From: an uncultured Pelagibacteraceae bacterium
GTDB lineage: Bacteria; Pseudomonadota; Alphaproteobacteria; Pelagibacterales; Pelagibacteraceae
Length of the DNA: 64,000 nt
Assembly: GCA_902561155.1 (NCBI GenBank)
Contig: CACEOY010000001.1
Coordinates: 124,001 to 188,000, forward strand
Direction: 5' to 3'
The translations under genes and the position numbers were made by a program. Below are positions 10,204 to 20,695 of this stretch, piece after piece; the stretch's first letter is position 1, and every line of letters begins with the position of its first letter. Below the pieces are notes generated by a model. It worked only from the letters and a program-made list of their open reading frames with translations, did no database searches and was not told the DNA's origin.

Positions 10204-11197
10204 TTTTAAATTTATCTTTTAATGTACATACGGCTAAAGCAAATCTTAGTGACCTATTCCATTTAAGTATTAACTCATAGTTATTAAAAACTAAATACGC
10301 TGGTTTAAGTTTTTTTGATCCAGGTATAATGTCTTTATCTGGAGTAATTATTGCTGCTGTCATATTATCATAAGAAGAATATTTTTCCGGATTTCGTAAA
10401 TATTTTTTTAGGTGCTTAACTTTTTTTTTGTTTTTCAATTTCCTTGCTGAAGTGTTTAGGTATTTATCTGGAACTGTTTTTTCTAGATTAATGCTGACGA
10501 AACATGGTGAGTTTGTTTGCCATCCTATTTTTTTTATATAATTAGCAGCAGATGCAAATGAATCATCAATTTTTTTTAACTCTATATTGGAATTGTTGTT
10601 ATAATCAATTGCATAATTTTTTATAGTAGATGGCATAAATTGAAAGTTCCCAAAAGCTCCAGCCCATGATCCAAATAAAATGTCCTTTTGAATTATATTT
10701 TTATCAATTAATTTTAATAATGTTAACAATTCTTCTGTAAAAAAGGCACTTCTTCTTTTATCAAAGCTTAATGTTGCTAAAGATGACAAGATGTCCATTT
10801 TTCCAAGATATTTTCCAAAATTTGTTTCTATGCCCATAAGTGCTAGTAGCAACTCTTTTTCTACTAAAAATTTACTTTCAATTTTATTGATTAATTTTTT
10901 TTCTTTTGAATATAGAATCAAACCTTTTTTAACTTTATTGTTATTTGTTCTTTTTCTTATATATGAGTGTGTGTCTTCATAAAATTCTGGCTGATATCTA
11001 TCATACTCAATCACTTTAGGTAAAAATTTAATATTTTGAAGTGTGTCGGTAATAGTATTTTCAGATACACCTTCACTCCTAGCCACATTTTTAAAATTTT
11101 CAAGCCATGCTCCAAAGTTATGTTCTGCCGCATTTAAAAAAGTGTTAAATAACAAAAAATAAAATATAAAAATAAATTTAATTAAGAATTTAGCCAT
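10193..11197 (-). CDS. mltB: Lytic murein transglycosylase (MltB family)
   Basis: ALMGIETNFGKYLG; SWAGAFGNFQFMPST. The listed ORF starts at 11299; ATG at 11197 (MAKFLIKFIFIFYF, signal peptide) is more plausible. Confidence 0.85.
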   Translation of the reverse strand: MAKFLIKFIFIFYFLLFNTFLNAAEHNFGAWLENFKNVARSEGVSENTITDTLQNIKFLPKVIEYDRYQPEFYEDTHSYIRKRTNNNKVKKGLILYSKEKKLINKIESKFLVEKELLLALMGIETNFGKYLGKMDILSSLATLSFDKRRSAFFTEELLTLLKLIDKNIIQKDILFGSWAGAFGNFQFMPSTIKNYAIDYNNNSNIELKKIDDSFASAANYIKKIGWQTNSPCFVSINLEKTVPDKYLNTSARKLKNKKKVKHLKKYLRNPEKYSSYDNMTAAIITPDKDIIPGSKKLKPAYLVFNNYELILKWNRSLRFALAVCTLKDKFKNEI

Positions 11198-11302
11198 TTT
11201 GTTAGTTATCATAAATAATTTATTTAAACTAGTATTTGCAAAATAAATAAGATTATTGTTATTTTTAACTAATAATAGTATTAGTTTGTACTGTTTCATA
11301 AA

Positions 11303-11392
11303 GGAGAGGTGGCTGAGCGGTTGAAAGCACTGGTCTTGAAAACCAGCAACGGGGCAACTCGTTCGTGGGTTCGAATCCCACCCTCTCCGCCA
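11303..11392 (+). tRNA. tRNA-Ser (anticodon TGA), CCA encoded
   Basis: ggagaggtggctgagcggttgaaagcactggtcttgaaaaccagcaacggggcaactcgttcgtgggttcgaatcccaccctctccgcca; long variable arm. Confidence 0.95.
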
Positions 11393-11647
11393 TTATAATT
11401 TAAATTTACTAAAAATTTCTACTACTTGATTTATTTTTATCTTTTTATTAATTTTTTTTGTTTGATAATAATTATAAATAATTTCATCCTCTAAATTCAA
11501 AAAGTCAAATAAGTCCTCAAGTTCCTTTTTCGAAAAAGTGTTAATATATTTATCAACAAATTTACTGAGTAGAATGTCCATCTCTTTAGTACCGCGATAA
11601 TTTGCTCTGTAAATTATTTTTTTCTTTAAAGTTTCTAATTCAATCAT
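11393..11647 (-). CDS. sdhE: Succinate dehydrogenase assembly factor SdhE family
   Basis: 84 aa; RGTKEMDILLSKF, conserved RGxxE flavinylation motif; helical small protein. Confidence 0.85.
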   Translation of the reverse strand: MIELETLKKKIIYRANYRGTKEMDILLSKFVDKYINTFSKKELEDLFDFLNLEDEIIYNYYQTKKINKKIKINQVVEIFSKFKL

Positions 11648-11654
11648 TTAATTA

Positions 11655-13730
11655 ATGTATTATATATTATCTATGACAATTTTTAAAAATAAAGATGATC
11701 TTTTTAAAAATATTTCTTTTTTAAAAGGAGTTGGTCCGAAACTTAGCAAATATTTAAAAAATAAGAAAATAGAAAGAATCAATGATTTGTTGTGGCATTT
11801 CCCTTACTCATCAACGGATAGATCGGATATGGTAACTCTTGATAGATTAGAAGTTGGTAAAATTCAAACTATTAAAGTACAAGTTTTAAAATATAATTTC
11901 CCAAGAGTTAGGAATTTGCCAAATAAAGTTATTTGTTCGGATAATTTTGGTAAAATTGATATTGTCTTTTTTAATAGCAGAGAGGGCTATATAAGATCTG
12001 TCTTACCAATCAATAAATTTGTTTTAATAAGTGGAAAAATTAATTTTTACAAAAATAAATATCAAATAACAAATCCAAGTTATATTACATCAATAGATAA
12101 AATTGATTATGTAAAAAAAAATATTCCAAAGTATTCATTAACTGAGGGTCTTAATGAAAAATCCTATAGAAAAATTATTGAAAAAGTAATTAATAATCTT
12201 CCCAATCTAAGTGAGTGGCACGACAAAGATATATTAGAAAAATTTGGTTTTTGTTCATGGAATGAGTCTATAGTAAAAATACATAGTTTGAATAATAGTA
12301 ATGTAAAAAATAGTAAATATTTACGTAGACTGGCTTTAGATGAAATATTGTCAAATTTAATAGTTCTCTCCAAAAATCGAAAAAAATTTAAAAAAATTAT
12401 AAAAGAAAGTAAAATATTTAATAATTCACTATCTAATAAGATATTAAATAATTTAAATTTTAAACTAACGAACAATCAAGAAGAAGTAATTAATGAAATC
12501 AATGATGATTTAAAATCTAAAAAAAAAATGTTTCGAATACTTCAAGGTGACGTTGGTTCGGGAAAAACTATTGTTTCTTTTTTAACAGCAGCAAATACTT
12601 TAGAGATTGGTTACCAAACAGCTTTAATGGCTCCGACAGCAATATTAGCAAAACAACATTATAATTTGGCAAAAAAAATATTTGATGGTACTAAAATTAA
12701 AATTAAACTTTTGACTGGTAAAACTGAGACAAAGTTAAGAAAAAAAATTCTTGAAGAGTTAAAAATTGGAGAAATCGATTTATTAATTGGAACACACGCC
12801 TTATTTCAAAAAAAAATTGATTTTAAAAACCTAGGTTACATTATTATAGATGAACAACATAAATTTGGAGTAAAACAAAGAATGTCATTGGCTAACAAAG
12901 GAGGGAAAAATTGTGATGTTTTGTTAATGTCGGCTACTCCAATACCTAGAACAATGATGTTAACAATTTATGGTGACATGGATGTTTCCAGGCTTATAGA
13001 AAAACCAAAAAATAGACTTCCAATTTTAACTTACTCTAAGCCAGAAAAAAAAATTGAAGAATTAATAAAGATAATTAAAAAAAATTTATCTCAAAATAAT
13101 CAGGTTTTTTGGGTGTGTCCTTTAATTAAAGACTCTAGGATCTTAGATTATTCGTCTGTTAATAAAAGATTTGACTGGTTAAAAAAAAAATTTCCAAATG
13201 AGACAAATATATTGCATGGAGAATTAAAACAAGATGAGAAAAACTTAGTATTAGAAAAATTTCTTAACAAAAAAACTAAAATATTGGTTTCAACAACGGT
13301 TATAGAAGTTGGAATTGATTTTCCGGATGCAAATTTAATAATTATTGAAAATGCTAATAAGTTTGGTTTGGCTCAGTTACACCAACTACGTGGGAGAGTT
13401 GGTAGAGGTCAAAAGCAAGGCAAATGTATATTATTATTTAAAGATAATTTATCAAAAAATAGTATTCAAAGAATAAAAATTTTGAAAAAGTCTAGTGATG
13501 GATTTTTCATTGCAGAGGAAGATATGAAAATGAGAGGTTTCGGAGATATTATTGGTTACCAACAAAGTGGAAGTAAATTCTTCAGAATTGCTGATCCTAT
13601 AGATCATAGTGATCTCTTTATTTATGCTGAAAATTACTTAAAAAAAATTGAGAATGAAAATTTAAATAGATTTGATTTTTTAGTAAAATTACATGATAGA
13701 GCAGAAATTATTTACTCTAAAGATGATTAA
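11655..13730 (+). CDS. recG: ATP-dependent DNA helicase RecG
   Basis: LQGDVGSGKT; IIDEQHKFGVKQR; LMSATPIPRT; GRVGRG; alternative start at 11673. Confidence 0.97.
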   Translation: MYYILSMTIFKNKDDLFKNISFLKGVGPKLSKYLKNKKIERINDLLWHFPYSSTDRSDMVTLDRLEVGKIQTIKVQVLKYNFPRVRNLPNKVICSDNFGKIDIVFFNSREGYIRSVLPINKFVLISGKINFYKNKYQITNPSYITSIDKIDYVKKNIPKYSLTEGLNEKSYRKIIEKVINNLPNLSEWHDKDILEKFGFCSWNESIVKIHSLNNSNVKNSKYLRRLALDEILSNLIVLSKNRKKFKKIIKESKIFNNSLSNKILNNLNFKLTNNQEEVINEINDDLKSKKKMFRILQGDVGSGKTIVSFLTAANTLEIGYQTALMAPTAILAKQHYNLAKKIFDGTKIKIKLLTGKTETKLRKKILEELKIGEIDLLIGTHALFQKKIDFKNLGYIIIDEQHKFGVKQRMSLANKGGKNCDVLLMSATPIPRTMMLTIYGDMDVSRLIEKPKNRLPILTYSKPEKKIEELIKIIKKNLSQNNQVFWVCPLIKDSRILDYSSVNKRFDWLKKKFPNETNILHGELKQDEKNLVLEKFLNKKTKILVSTTVIEVGIDFPDANLIIIENANKFGLAQLHQLRGRVGRGQKQGKCILLFKDNLSKNSIQRIKILKKSSDGFFIAEEDMKMRGFGDIIGYQQSGSKFFRIADPIDHSDLFIYAENYLKKIENENLNRFDFLVKLHDRAEIIYSKDD

Positions 13731-14341
13731 TCAATATCCGATGTGCCAGCGGATACAATAAATTTAGATGCTTGTTCAAAAGTTATATTTAAGAAAATTA
13801 AGTTTTTTTTTGGCACCATTAACAAAAAACCACTCGTAGGGTTTGGGGTTGTTGGCACGAAAACATTTACAAGTTCGTTACCAATTTTATCGTTTATAAT
13901 TCCTTTGTTTTCTTTTGTTGCGAACCCTACAGCCCACACATCTTTTTTAGGATATTCAAGTAAAACTACACTTTTTTGTTTGTTATCACTTTTTGTTAAA
14001 CTTTCTGTCATTTGGTTAATTGCAGAATAAATAGTTCTTAAAATCGGAATTCTTTTTAAAATTCTATTGATTAATTCAAATATTTTTTTACCTAAAAATG
14101 ATAACGATAACCAACCTATAAATGTAATAATAATGATTGCAATTATAATTTCAATACCAGGTATCTCAAAAGGTAAATAGTTATTAGGATTTAATTCTTT
14201 AGGAAGAATGTTTGAAGATACTTTGATTATGAACAAAGACAAATAAAGTGTTATTCCGATTGGAATAAGAACTACAGCTCCAGCAAAAAAATTGTTTCTT
14301 AATCTTGATAAAATTGATGTTTTTTTTCCTTTTTGAGCCAT
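13727..14341 (-). CDS. DUF502 family membrane protein
   Basis: LRNNFFAGAVVLIPIGITLYL; RIPILRTIYSAINQ; VFVPTTPNPTSGFLLMVP. Confidence 0.88.
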   Translation of the reverse strand: MAQKGKKTSILSRLRNNFFAGAVVLIPIGITLYLSLFIIKVSSNILPKELNPNNYLPFEIPGIEIIIAIIIITFIGWLSLSFLGKKIFELINRILKRIPILRTIYSAINQMTESLTKSDNKQKSVVLLEYPKKDVWAVGFATKENKGIINDKIGNELVNVFVPTTPNPTSGFLLMVPKKNLIFLNITFEQASKFIVSAGTSDID

Positions 14342-14416
14342 TAGTTATAACTTGAGTATATTATAAATATTAATATTAATATAAAAATTGCAATTAATAA
14401 TTTATTATTTAAAATC

Positions 14417-15262
14417 ATGAGTCATATGAAACATAACATAAATAGAAGAAAATTTCTTGGCTTATTTGGTGGTGGCTGTTGTTCAATATTAATGCCCTCT
14501 TGTGCGACTGTTCCTATCACGGAAAGAAAACAATTAAGCCTTATTCCTGAGGCTACAATAAATCGTCAAGCTGCGGCTGCATATGAAAATTTTAGAAGCA
14601 AAACCAAATTAATAACAAAAGGATCTCAATTAAAAGAAATTAAAGAAATAGGAAGAAAAATGGAAAATGCTGTAAGTGCTTTTTTTTTAAATAAAGGAGA
14701 GAAAGATCCTACAGCTAATTTTGGTTGGGATTATATTTTAGTTGATAATGACAAGGTAGTAAATGCTTGGTGCATGCCAGGAGGAAAAATTGCGGTTTAT
14801 ACAGGTCTACTTAAAGTAACAAAAAATACTGACGCTCTGTCAGTAGTAATGGGTCACGAAATAGCACATGCTGTTGCCAGACACTCTGTTGAAAGAGCTA
14901 GTCAAGCAATGACAATTAATATAGGCACTGCAGTTGCAGATATTTTTACTGGAGGCGCAGTAAGTCAAGCTAGGAATCAAGTTGGCAATACAACTGGTAT
15001 GGATATTTACAGAATAGGTATTATGAATCCATTTGGTCGAAAACAGGAAACTGAAGCAGATTATTTGGGATTAATTTTTTCATCTTTGTCAGGATATGAC
15101 ATTCGAGAATCAGTCAAGCTATGGGAAAGAATGGCAGAAAGAAACAAGGGTAAAGAACCACCTGTTTTTTTAAGCACACACCCATCAAGCACAAAAAGAA
15201 TTGAAAACTTAGAAAATTGGATAACAGAAGTGATTTTAAAGTATCCACCAATATCAACTTAA
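14417..15262 (+). CDS. M48 family metallopeptidase (LoiP/YcaL-like)
   Basis: VVMGHEIAHAVARHSVERAS (HExxH); ETEADYLGLIF; STHPSSTKRI. Confidence 0.92.
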   Translation: MSHMKHNINRRKFLGLFGGGCCSILMPSCATVPITERKQLSLIPEATINRQAAAAYENFRSKTKLITKGSQLKEIKEIGRKMENAVSAFFLNKGEKDPTANFGWDYILVDNDKVVNAWCMPGGKIAVYTGLLKVTKNTDALSVVMGHEIAHAVARHSVERASQAMTINIGTAVADIFTGGAVSQARNQVGNTTGMDIYRIGIMNPFGRKQETEADYLGLIFSSLSGYDIRESVKLWERMAERNKGKEPPVFLSTHPSSTKRIENLENWITEVILKYPPIST

Positions 15263-15270
15263 AGCTGATT

Positions 15271-15346
15271 TGGTGAGCCCTGATGGACTCGAACCATCGA
15301 CACCCTCCTTAAAAGGGAGGTGCTCTACCAACTGAGCTAAGGGCCC
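15271..15346 (-). tRNA. tRNA-Lys (anticodon TTT), CCA encoded
   Basis: Minus strand gggcccttagctcagttggtagagcacctcccttttaaggagggtgtcgatggttcgagtccatcagggctcacca. Confidence 0.95.
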
Positions 15347-15394
15347 AAAGAAATTTCTTTTACATATAAATGGTTAAAAATTCAATAAGATTTA

Positions 15395-16510
15395 TTAATT
15401 AAAAAATTTGATATATTTGTTATAGAATTTAGCGAATGTGCGACTCTTAATACTTTTTCTTATTTCGCTCATAAATTGTTGATAAAAATTAATATTATGT
15501 AAAGAAATCAACATAGATGCCAATAACTCGTTTGTCCTAATTAAGTGATTTAAATAGCTTTTTGAATATTTATTTAAATTTCTAAGGCTACACCTTTCAT
15601 CTAATGGAGATTTATCATCTTTGTATATAGAATTTTTAAGATTTATTTTACCTTTCCAAGTAAAAGCCAAACCTGTTCTTCCTGATCTAGTTGGCATAAC
15701 GCAGTCAAACATGTCTACACCTTCGTTTATTGCGCCTAACATATCTGAAGGTGTTCCTACGCCCATTAAATACCTAGGTTTATTTTCTGGCATTTTATCT
15801 GTAATATTTTTTACTGTTTCAAACATTTCTTGTTGGGTCTCACCTACTGCTAAACCTCCAATCGAGTACCCATCAAAGTTTATATCTAATAATTTTTGTA
15901 AGCTCTCTACTCTTAAGTCTTTATACAAACCTCCTTGGATTATGCCGAATAGAGCTTTTTTTTTATTATTCCCAAATTCAACTTTACATCTTTTGGCCCA
16001 CTTTGTTGATGTTTCAATAGCTCTTTTTAATTTCTCTCTATTGTTTGTTAATTTTGGGCACTCATCCAAAACCATCAAAATATCTGAATTTATTGATTTT
16101 TGAATTCTAATACTTTGCTCGGGACTCAAAACTATTTTTTTGCCATCAATGTGAGATCTGAAAGTCGCTCCAATATCTTGATCAATTTTATTTAATTTTG
16201 ATAGTGACATTATTTGAAACCCACCAGAATCGGTTAATATCGGTTTATCCCAATTCATAAATTTGTGTAGACCTCCAAATTTATCTAAAATTTTAGAGCC
16301 AGGTCTTAACATTAAATGGTAAGTATTTCCCAAAATAATTTGAGATCCAGTTTTCTTGATATCTTCCACAAACAAACCTTTAACTGTACCAAGAGTACCT
16401 ACAGGCATAAATGCAGGCGTATCTATTATACCTCGAGATGTTTTAATCCTACCTAGCCTAGCTTTTTTGTATTTTTTAATTACACTAAAAGAAAACTCTT
16501 TTTTTTTCAT
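15395..16510 (-). CDS. tgt: tRNA-guanine (queuine) transglycosylase
   Basis: TPAFMPVGTLGTVKGL; LTDSGGFQIMSLS; GIIQGGLYKDLR; GGLAVGE; FDCVMPTRSGRTG. Confidence 0.97.
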   Translation of the reverse strand: MKKKEFSFSVIKKYKKARLGRIKTSRGIIDTPAFMPVGTLGTVKGLFVEDIKKTGSQIILGNTYHLMLRPGSKILDKFGGLHKFMNWDKPILTDSGGFQIMSLSKLNKIDQDIGATFRSHIDGKKIVLSPEQSIRIQKSINSDILMVLDECPKLTNNREKLKRAIETSTKWAKRCKVEFGNNKKKALFGIIQGGLYKDLRVESLQKLLDINFDGYSIGGLAVGETQQEMFETVKNITDKMPENKPRYLMGVGTPSDMLGAINEGVDMFDCVMPTRSGRTGLAFTWKGKINLKNSIYKDDKSPLDERCSLRNLNKYSKSYLNHLIRTNELLASMLISLHNINFYQQFMSEIRKSIKSRTFAKFYNKYIKFFN

Positions 16511-16516
16511 CTAAAG

Positions 16517-17068
16517 TTATTTTAACTTTAAACTAATAATTTTATCAGGACTTCTAACAGAACCGTTAGGACCTTCTCCTTTTTTAATTTTATCTATGAA
16601 CTCCATTCCTTTTATTACTTTTCCGAAAACAGTATATTGTCTATCTAAATGAGGAGCGGGTTGAAAACAAATAAAAAATTGACTATTAGCACTGTTAGGA
16701 TCTGATGATCTTGCTGCAGAAAGAACACCTCTATCGTGTGGTATATCCGAGAACTCTGATTTTAAATCTGGCATGTTAGAGCCACCTGTTCCGGCCAAAG
16801 ATAAATTGAAATCTTTAGAATTAGAATTTCCAAATTTAACATCTCCAGTTTGCGCCATAAAACCTTCTATAACTCTATGGAAAACTACTCCATTGTATAA
16901 TCCTTTTTTTGCAAGATCTTTAAATCTTTCAACATGATTAGGTGCAATGTCTGAATAAAGTTCAAGTTCTACAACACCATCTTTAAGTTCCATTATCATA
17001 ATTTCCTCCGAGTAAAGTTTATTAAAAATTAAAAAGAAAAATAATAATAAGATATATTTTTTTTTCAT
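16517..17068 (-). CDS. Cyclophilin-type peptidyl-prolyl isomerase with signal peptide
   Basis: VVFHRVIEGFMAQTGD; SANSQFFICF; N-terminal hydrophobic signal. Confidence 0.95.
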   Translation of the reverse strand: MKKKYILLLFFFLIFNKLYSEEIMIMELKDGVVELELYSDIAPNHVERFKDLAKKGLYNGVVFHRVIEGFMAQTGDVKFGNSNSKDFNLSLAGTGGSNMPDLKSEFSDIPHDRGVLSAARSSDPNSANSQFFICFQPAPHLDRQYTVFGKVIKGMEFIDKIKKGEGPNGSVRSPDKIISLKLK

Positions 17069-17559
17069 TCCAATTTATTTTTTAATTTTTTTACTATAGA
17101 TTTTGTTAAAAATCTGTCAATTTTTCCATCTAATCGGGCTATTTCCTTAACAAATTTTGATGAAATAATTTGATTTTCAACATCAGACATCATAAATATC
17201 GTTTCAATTTTTTCATTTAATTTTTTGTTCATTCCAGCAAGTTGAAATTCATATTCAAAATCTGATACAGCTCTGAGACCTCTTATAATTACATTTGCTT
17301 TATATTTATTGCATAGATTTATCGTCAGAGTATTAAAAGGTATAACTAAAATCCTTTTACTACTTAGTTTTAAATCTTTAAATAATGAATCCTTAATTAT
17401 TTCAACTCTTTCATCTATGGTAAAAAGATAATCTTTATTTATATTTTCTGCAGCTGCTACCACAACTTTATCGAAGATTTTTAGAGACTTTTTAATTACA
17501 TCTATATGACCAAAAGTAATTGGATCAAATGTTCCTGGGTAAATGGCAGTGTTTCTCAT
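17065..17559 (-). CDS. coaD: Phosphopantetheine adenylyltransferase
   Basis: AIYPGTFDPITFGHIDVI; IIRGLRAVSDFEYEFQLAGMN; ISSKFVKEIA. Confidence 0.97.
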   Translation of the reverse strand: MRNTAIYPGTFDPITFGHIDVIKKSLKIFDKVVVAAAENINKDYLFTIDERVEIIKDSLFKDLKLSSKRILVIPFNTLTINLCNKYKANVIIRGLRAVSDFEYEFQLAGMNKKLNEKIETIFMMSDVENQIISSKFVKEIARLDGKIDRFLTKSIVKKLKNKLE

Positions 17560-20132
17560 TAATGAATATTATCTTCTATTTTAATAACCGAGACAACCTT
17601 TTCTTCACCTTTAAGTTTTTTTATTCTAACACCTTGCGTATTTCTTCCAGCAACTCGTATTTCTTTAACTGCACATCTCATTATACTACCCTTATCAGTA
17701 GATAAAATTATTTCATCTTCTTCTCCAACTACCAAACTGCAAGCAATGTTCCCATTTCTAGATGAGTTAATTATGCCAATAATTCCTTTTCCTCCTCTAT
17801 TTGTAACCCTGTAATCAAAATAAGATGATCTTTTTCCATAACCATTTTCTGATACTGAAAGAATATATTTTTCCAAACCTTTTTTAATTTTAGGATCTTT
17901 ATTAATTTTTTTGTTATCAATTTTACTATTATCAAGAATCGATAAAGAAATTATCTCATCTCCATCAGTAAGTTGCATACCTCTAATCCCTTTTGACGAT
18001 CTTCCCTTAAAAAGTCTTAATTTTTTTGACATAAATCGTATGCATTTGCCGTATTTAGTACTCAATAATATATCTTGGTCCTCGCTACATATTTTAACAC
18101 CAATAATTTTATCATTCTCAGATAATTTCATAGCAATTTTACCAGATGCATTTATATTTATAAAATCTTCTAATGAATTTTTTCTAATGTTTCCTTTTGA
18201 AGTTACAAAAATAATTTGAAGGTTTTTCCACTCATTTTCATCTTCTGGTAATGGCATTATTGAACTTATAGAATGATGATTTTTAAGAGGTAAAATATTA
18301 AATATAGATTTGCCTTTTGAAGCAGAAGTTCCCTCAGGAATTTTATATGCCTTAATTTTATAAACCAGCCCTTGAGTTGAAAAGAATAGCATGGGTGTAT
18401 GAGTATTAGCTGTAAAAATTTGAACAACAAAATCTTCTTCTCTGGTCGTAATACCTGTTTTACCCTTTCCTCCTCTTTTTTGTGCCTTCAAAGATGTAAG
18501 AGGACTACGTTTAATGTAACCTTTATTGGTAATATTAATTACAACGGACTCTTTTTGAATTGTTTCCTCAATATTATAATTTAAAACTGCATCAATAATT
18601 TTAGTTCGTCTAGGAACTGCATACTTATCTTTAATATTATTTAGTTCATTTTTAATTAAATTATATAACTCTTTTTTTGAATTGAGAATTTTGTTTAAAT
18701 CAATAATAAGTTTTGCGAGCTTACTTATTTCTGTTTCAATTTCAGATATTCCAAAAGCAGTTAATTTTTGCAATCTTAATTCTAAAATTGCTATAACCTG
18801 TTCATTTGTTAAAGAATAAGATTGAACATTTTTTTTCTTTTCTATAGTAGATATTAATTTCGAACTTTTTTTTATTTTCCATTTTTTGCTTAATAAATTT
18901 TTTTTAGCTTCTTCGTTATTTTTTGAATTTTTAATTATCTTAATTACTGCATCAATATTTTCTACTGCAGTTGCAAGTCCTATTAAAATATGTGCTCTCT
19001 CCTCTGCCTTTTTTAAATCAAACTTTACTCTTTTAAGGACAGTTGTTTCTCTAAATTTTATAAATTCAGAAATAAATTCTTTTAAATTAAGTAACTTCGG
19101 TCTGTTATCTACTAATGCTAAAGAATTAAAACCAAAAGAACTCTCAATATTGGTCAGCTTGTATAATTGCCTTCTGATTGTTTCTGGTTCAACACCTCTT
19201 CTTAATTCAATTACTATCCTTATTCCCTCTCTATTAGACTCATCTCGGATGTCACTAATTCCTTCTATTTTCTTATCTCTGGCTAATAAAGCAATTTTCT
19301 CATTTAAAATGGATTTATTTACTTGATAAGGAATAGATTTAATGACTAAAATTGATCTTCCGTTTTTCTTTTCCTCGAATTCAATTTCACCTCTTATTTT
19401 GAATGAGCCGCGGCCTTTATTATAGCCTTGTTTAATAAAATCTTTTCCAATTATAAGTCCGCCTGTTGGAAAATCTGGACCAGGCACATATTTCATAAGT
19501 TGAGAAATTGTAATATTTTGGTTTTCTATAAATGCGGTTGTAGCATTAATAACCTCACCTAAATTATGTGGCGGGATACTTGTTGCCATTCCCACAGCTA
19601 TTCCTCCAGCTCCATTCACTAACAAGTTTGGATATTGAGAGGGTAATACCGTGGGTTCTTTTTCAGTCTCATCATAATTATTTCTAAAAGAAACTGTATT
19701 TTTTTCTAAATCCTCTGTTAAGTATTGAGAGATTCTTCCTAACTTTGTTTCAGTATATCTCATCGCAGCTGGAGGATCTCCATCTATAGATCCAAAGTTA
19801 CCTTGTCCTTTTAAAAGTGGTAAGCTCATAGAAAAATCTTGAACTAATCTGACTAAAGCATCGTACACAGCTTGATCACCGTGGGGGTGATACTTACCAA
19901 TTACATCACCTACAATTCTAGCAGATTTTCTGAAATTCTTTGACCAGTCATAACCACCTTTATACATTGCAAAAATTATTCTTCTATGAACAGGTTTTAA
20001 TCCGTCTCTTACATCAGGCAATGCCCGGCTAACAATTACACTCATTGCATAAGAAAGATATGATGAACTCATTTCATTTCTTACTAATATAGGTTTTGAA
20101 TTATTATTTTGTTTGATGTTTTGTTTTTCCAT
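17559..20132 (-). CDS. gyrA: DNA gyrase subunit A
   Basis: SYAMSVIVSRALPDVRDGLKPVHRRI; GKYHPHGDQAVYDALVRL; AAMRYTE; QRGGKGKTG GyrA box. Confidence 0.98.
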   Translation of the reverse strand: MEKQNIKQNNNSKPILVRNEMSSSYLSYAMSVIVSRALPDVRDGLKPVHRRIIFAMYKGGYDWSKNFRKSARIVGDVIGKYHPHGDQAVYDALVRLVQDFSMSLPLLKGQGNFGSIDGDPPAAMRYTETKLGRISQYLTEDLEKNTVSFRNNYDETEKEPTVLPSQYPNLLVNGAGGIAVGMATSIPPHNLGEVINATTAFIENQNITISQLMKYVPGPDFPTGGLIIGKDFIKQGYNKGRGSFKIRGEIEFEEKKNGRSILVIKSIPYQVNKSILNEKIALLARDKKIEGISDIRDESNREGIRIVIELRRGVEPETIRRQLYKLTNIESSFGFNSLALVDNRPKLLNLKEFISEFIKFRETTVLKRVKFDLKKAEERAHILIGLATAVENIDAVIKIIKNSKNNEEAKKNLLSKKWKIKKSSKLISTIEKKKNVQSYSLTNEQVIAILELRLQKLTAFGISEIETEISKLAKLIIDLNKILNSKKELYNLIKNELNNIKDKYAVPRRTKIIDAVLNYNIEETIQKESVVINITNKGYIKRSPLTSLKAQKRGGKGKTGITTREEDFVVQIFTANTHTPMLFFSTQGLVYKIKAYKIPEGTSASKGKSIFNILPLKNHHSISSIMPLPEDENEWKNLQIIFVTSKGNIRKNSLEDFININASGKIAMKLSENDKIIGVKICSEDQDILLSTKYGKCIRFMSKKLRLFKGRSSKGIRGMQLTDGDEIISLSILDNSKIDNKKINKDPKIKKGLEKYILSVSENGYGKRSSYFDYRVTNRGGKGIIGIINSSRNGNIACSLVVGEEDEIILSTDKGSIMRCAVKEIRVAGRNTQGVRIKKLKGEEKVVSVIKIEDNIH

Positions 20133-20135
20133 AAA

Positions 20136-20594
20136 TTAAAATGGAATTTCGTCGTCTAAATCGTTTTTGTCTTGACTCAAATTTTCATCAGGTAAAGAGC
20201 TTTTATTCTCAGAGACTAAGTTGGAATTTTCATTTTTATTTCTTCCGTCTAACATTGTTAGGTTTGAATTATATCCCTGCAATATTACTTCTGTAGAATA
20301 TTTATCTTGACCTGTGCTTTCATCTTTCCACTTTCGAGTACTTAATTGTCCCTCAATATAAACGTTAGCTCCCTTTTTAAGATATTGTTGTACTACCCCT
20401 ATAAGGCCTTCATTAAAAATTACTATTCGATGCCATTCAGTCTTTTCTTTTCTTTCTCCTGAATTCTTATCTTTCCATGATTGGCTTGTAGCAATACTAA
20501 GTCTTGCGACGTTTTTGCCGTTAACCATTTGTTTAATCTCAGGATCTGCCCCTAATCTGCCTATTAATTGAACTTTATTTAGACTTCCGGCCAT
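20136..20594 (-). CDS. ssb: Single-stranded DNA-binding protein
   Basis: MAGSLNKVQLIGRLGADPE; TEWHRIVIF; acidic C-terminal tip DLDDEIPF. Confidence 0.97.
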   Translation of the reverse strand: MAGSLNKVQLIGRLGADPEIKQMVNGKNVARLSIATSQSWKDKNSGERKEKTEWHRIVIFNEGLIGVVQQYLKKGANVYIEGQLSTRKWKDESTGQDKYSTEVILQGYNSNLTMLDGRNKNENSNLVSENKSSLPDENLSQDKNDLDDEIPF

Positions 20595-20695
20595 ATAAAT
20601 TTTTTGAATACTTGTTGATTTCTAATTATATTGTTAAAAATTATATCATAAATGTATGTTATTTATAAGCTCATTATTAATTGTGTTAACAAAAA

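Noticed and set aside
15621-16103. 160-aa plus-strand ORF opposite tgt
   Set aside because: Antisense shadow of a well-supported gene; composition typical of a reverse-frame reading with no recognisable domain.
18886-19326. 146-aa plus-strand ORF opposite gyrA
   Set aside because: Lies entirely within gyrA on the other strand; Leu/Ser/Phe/Ile-rich antisense artefact of AT-rich DNA.
20595-20695. Possible LexA site between ssb and uvrA
   Set aside because: No GTTC-N7-GTTC alphaproteobacterial motif visible.
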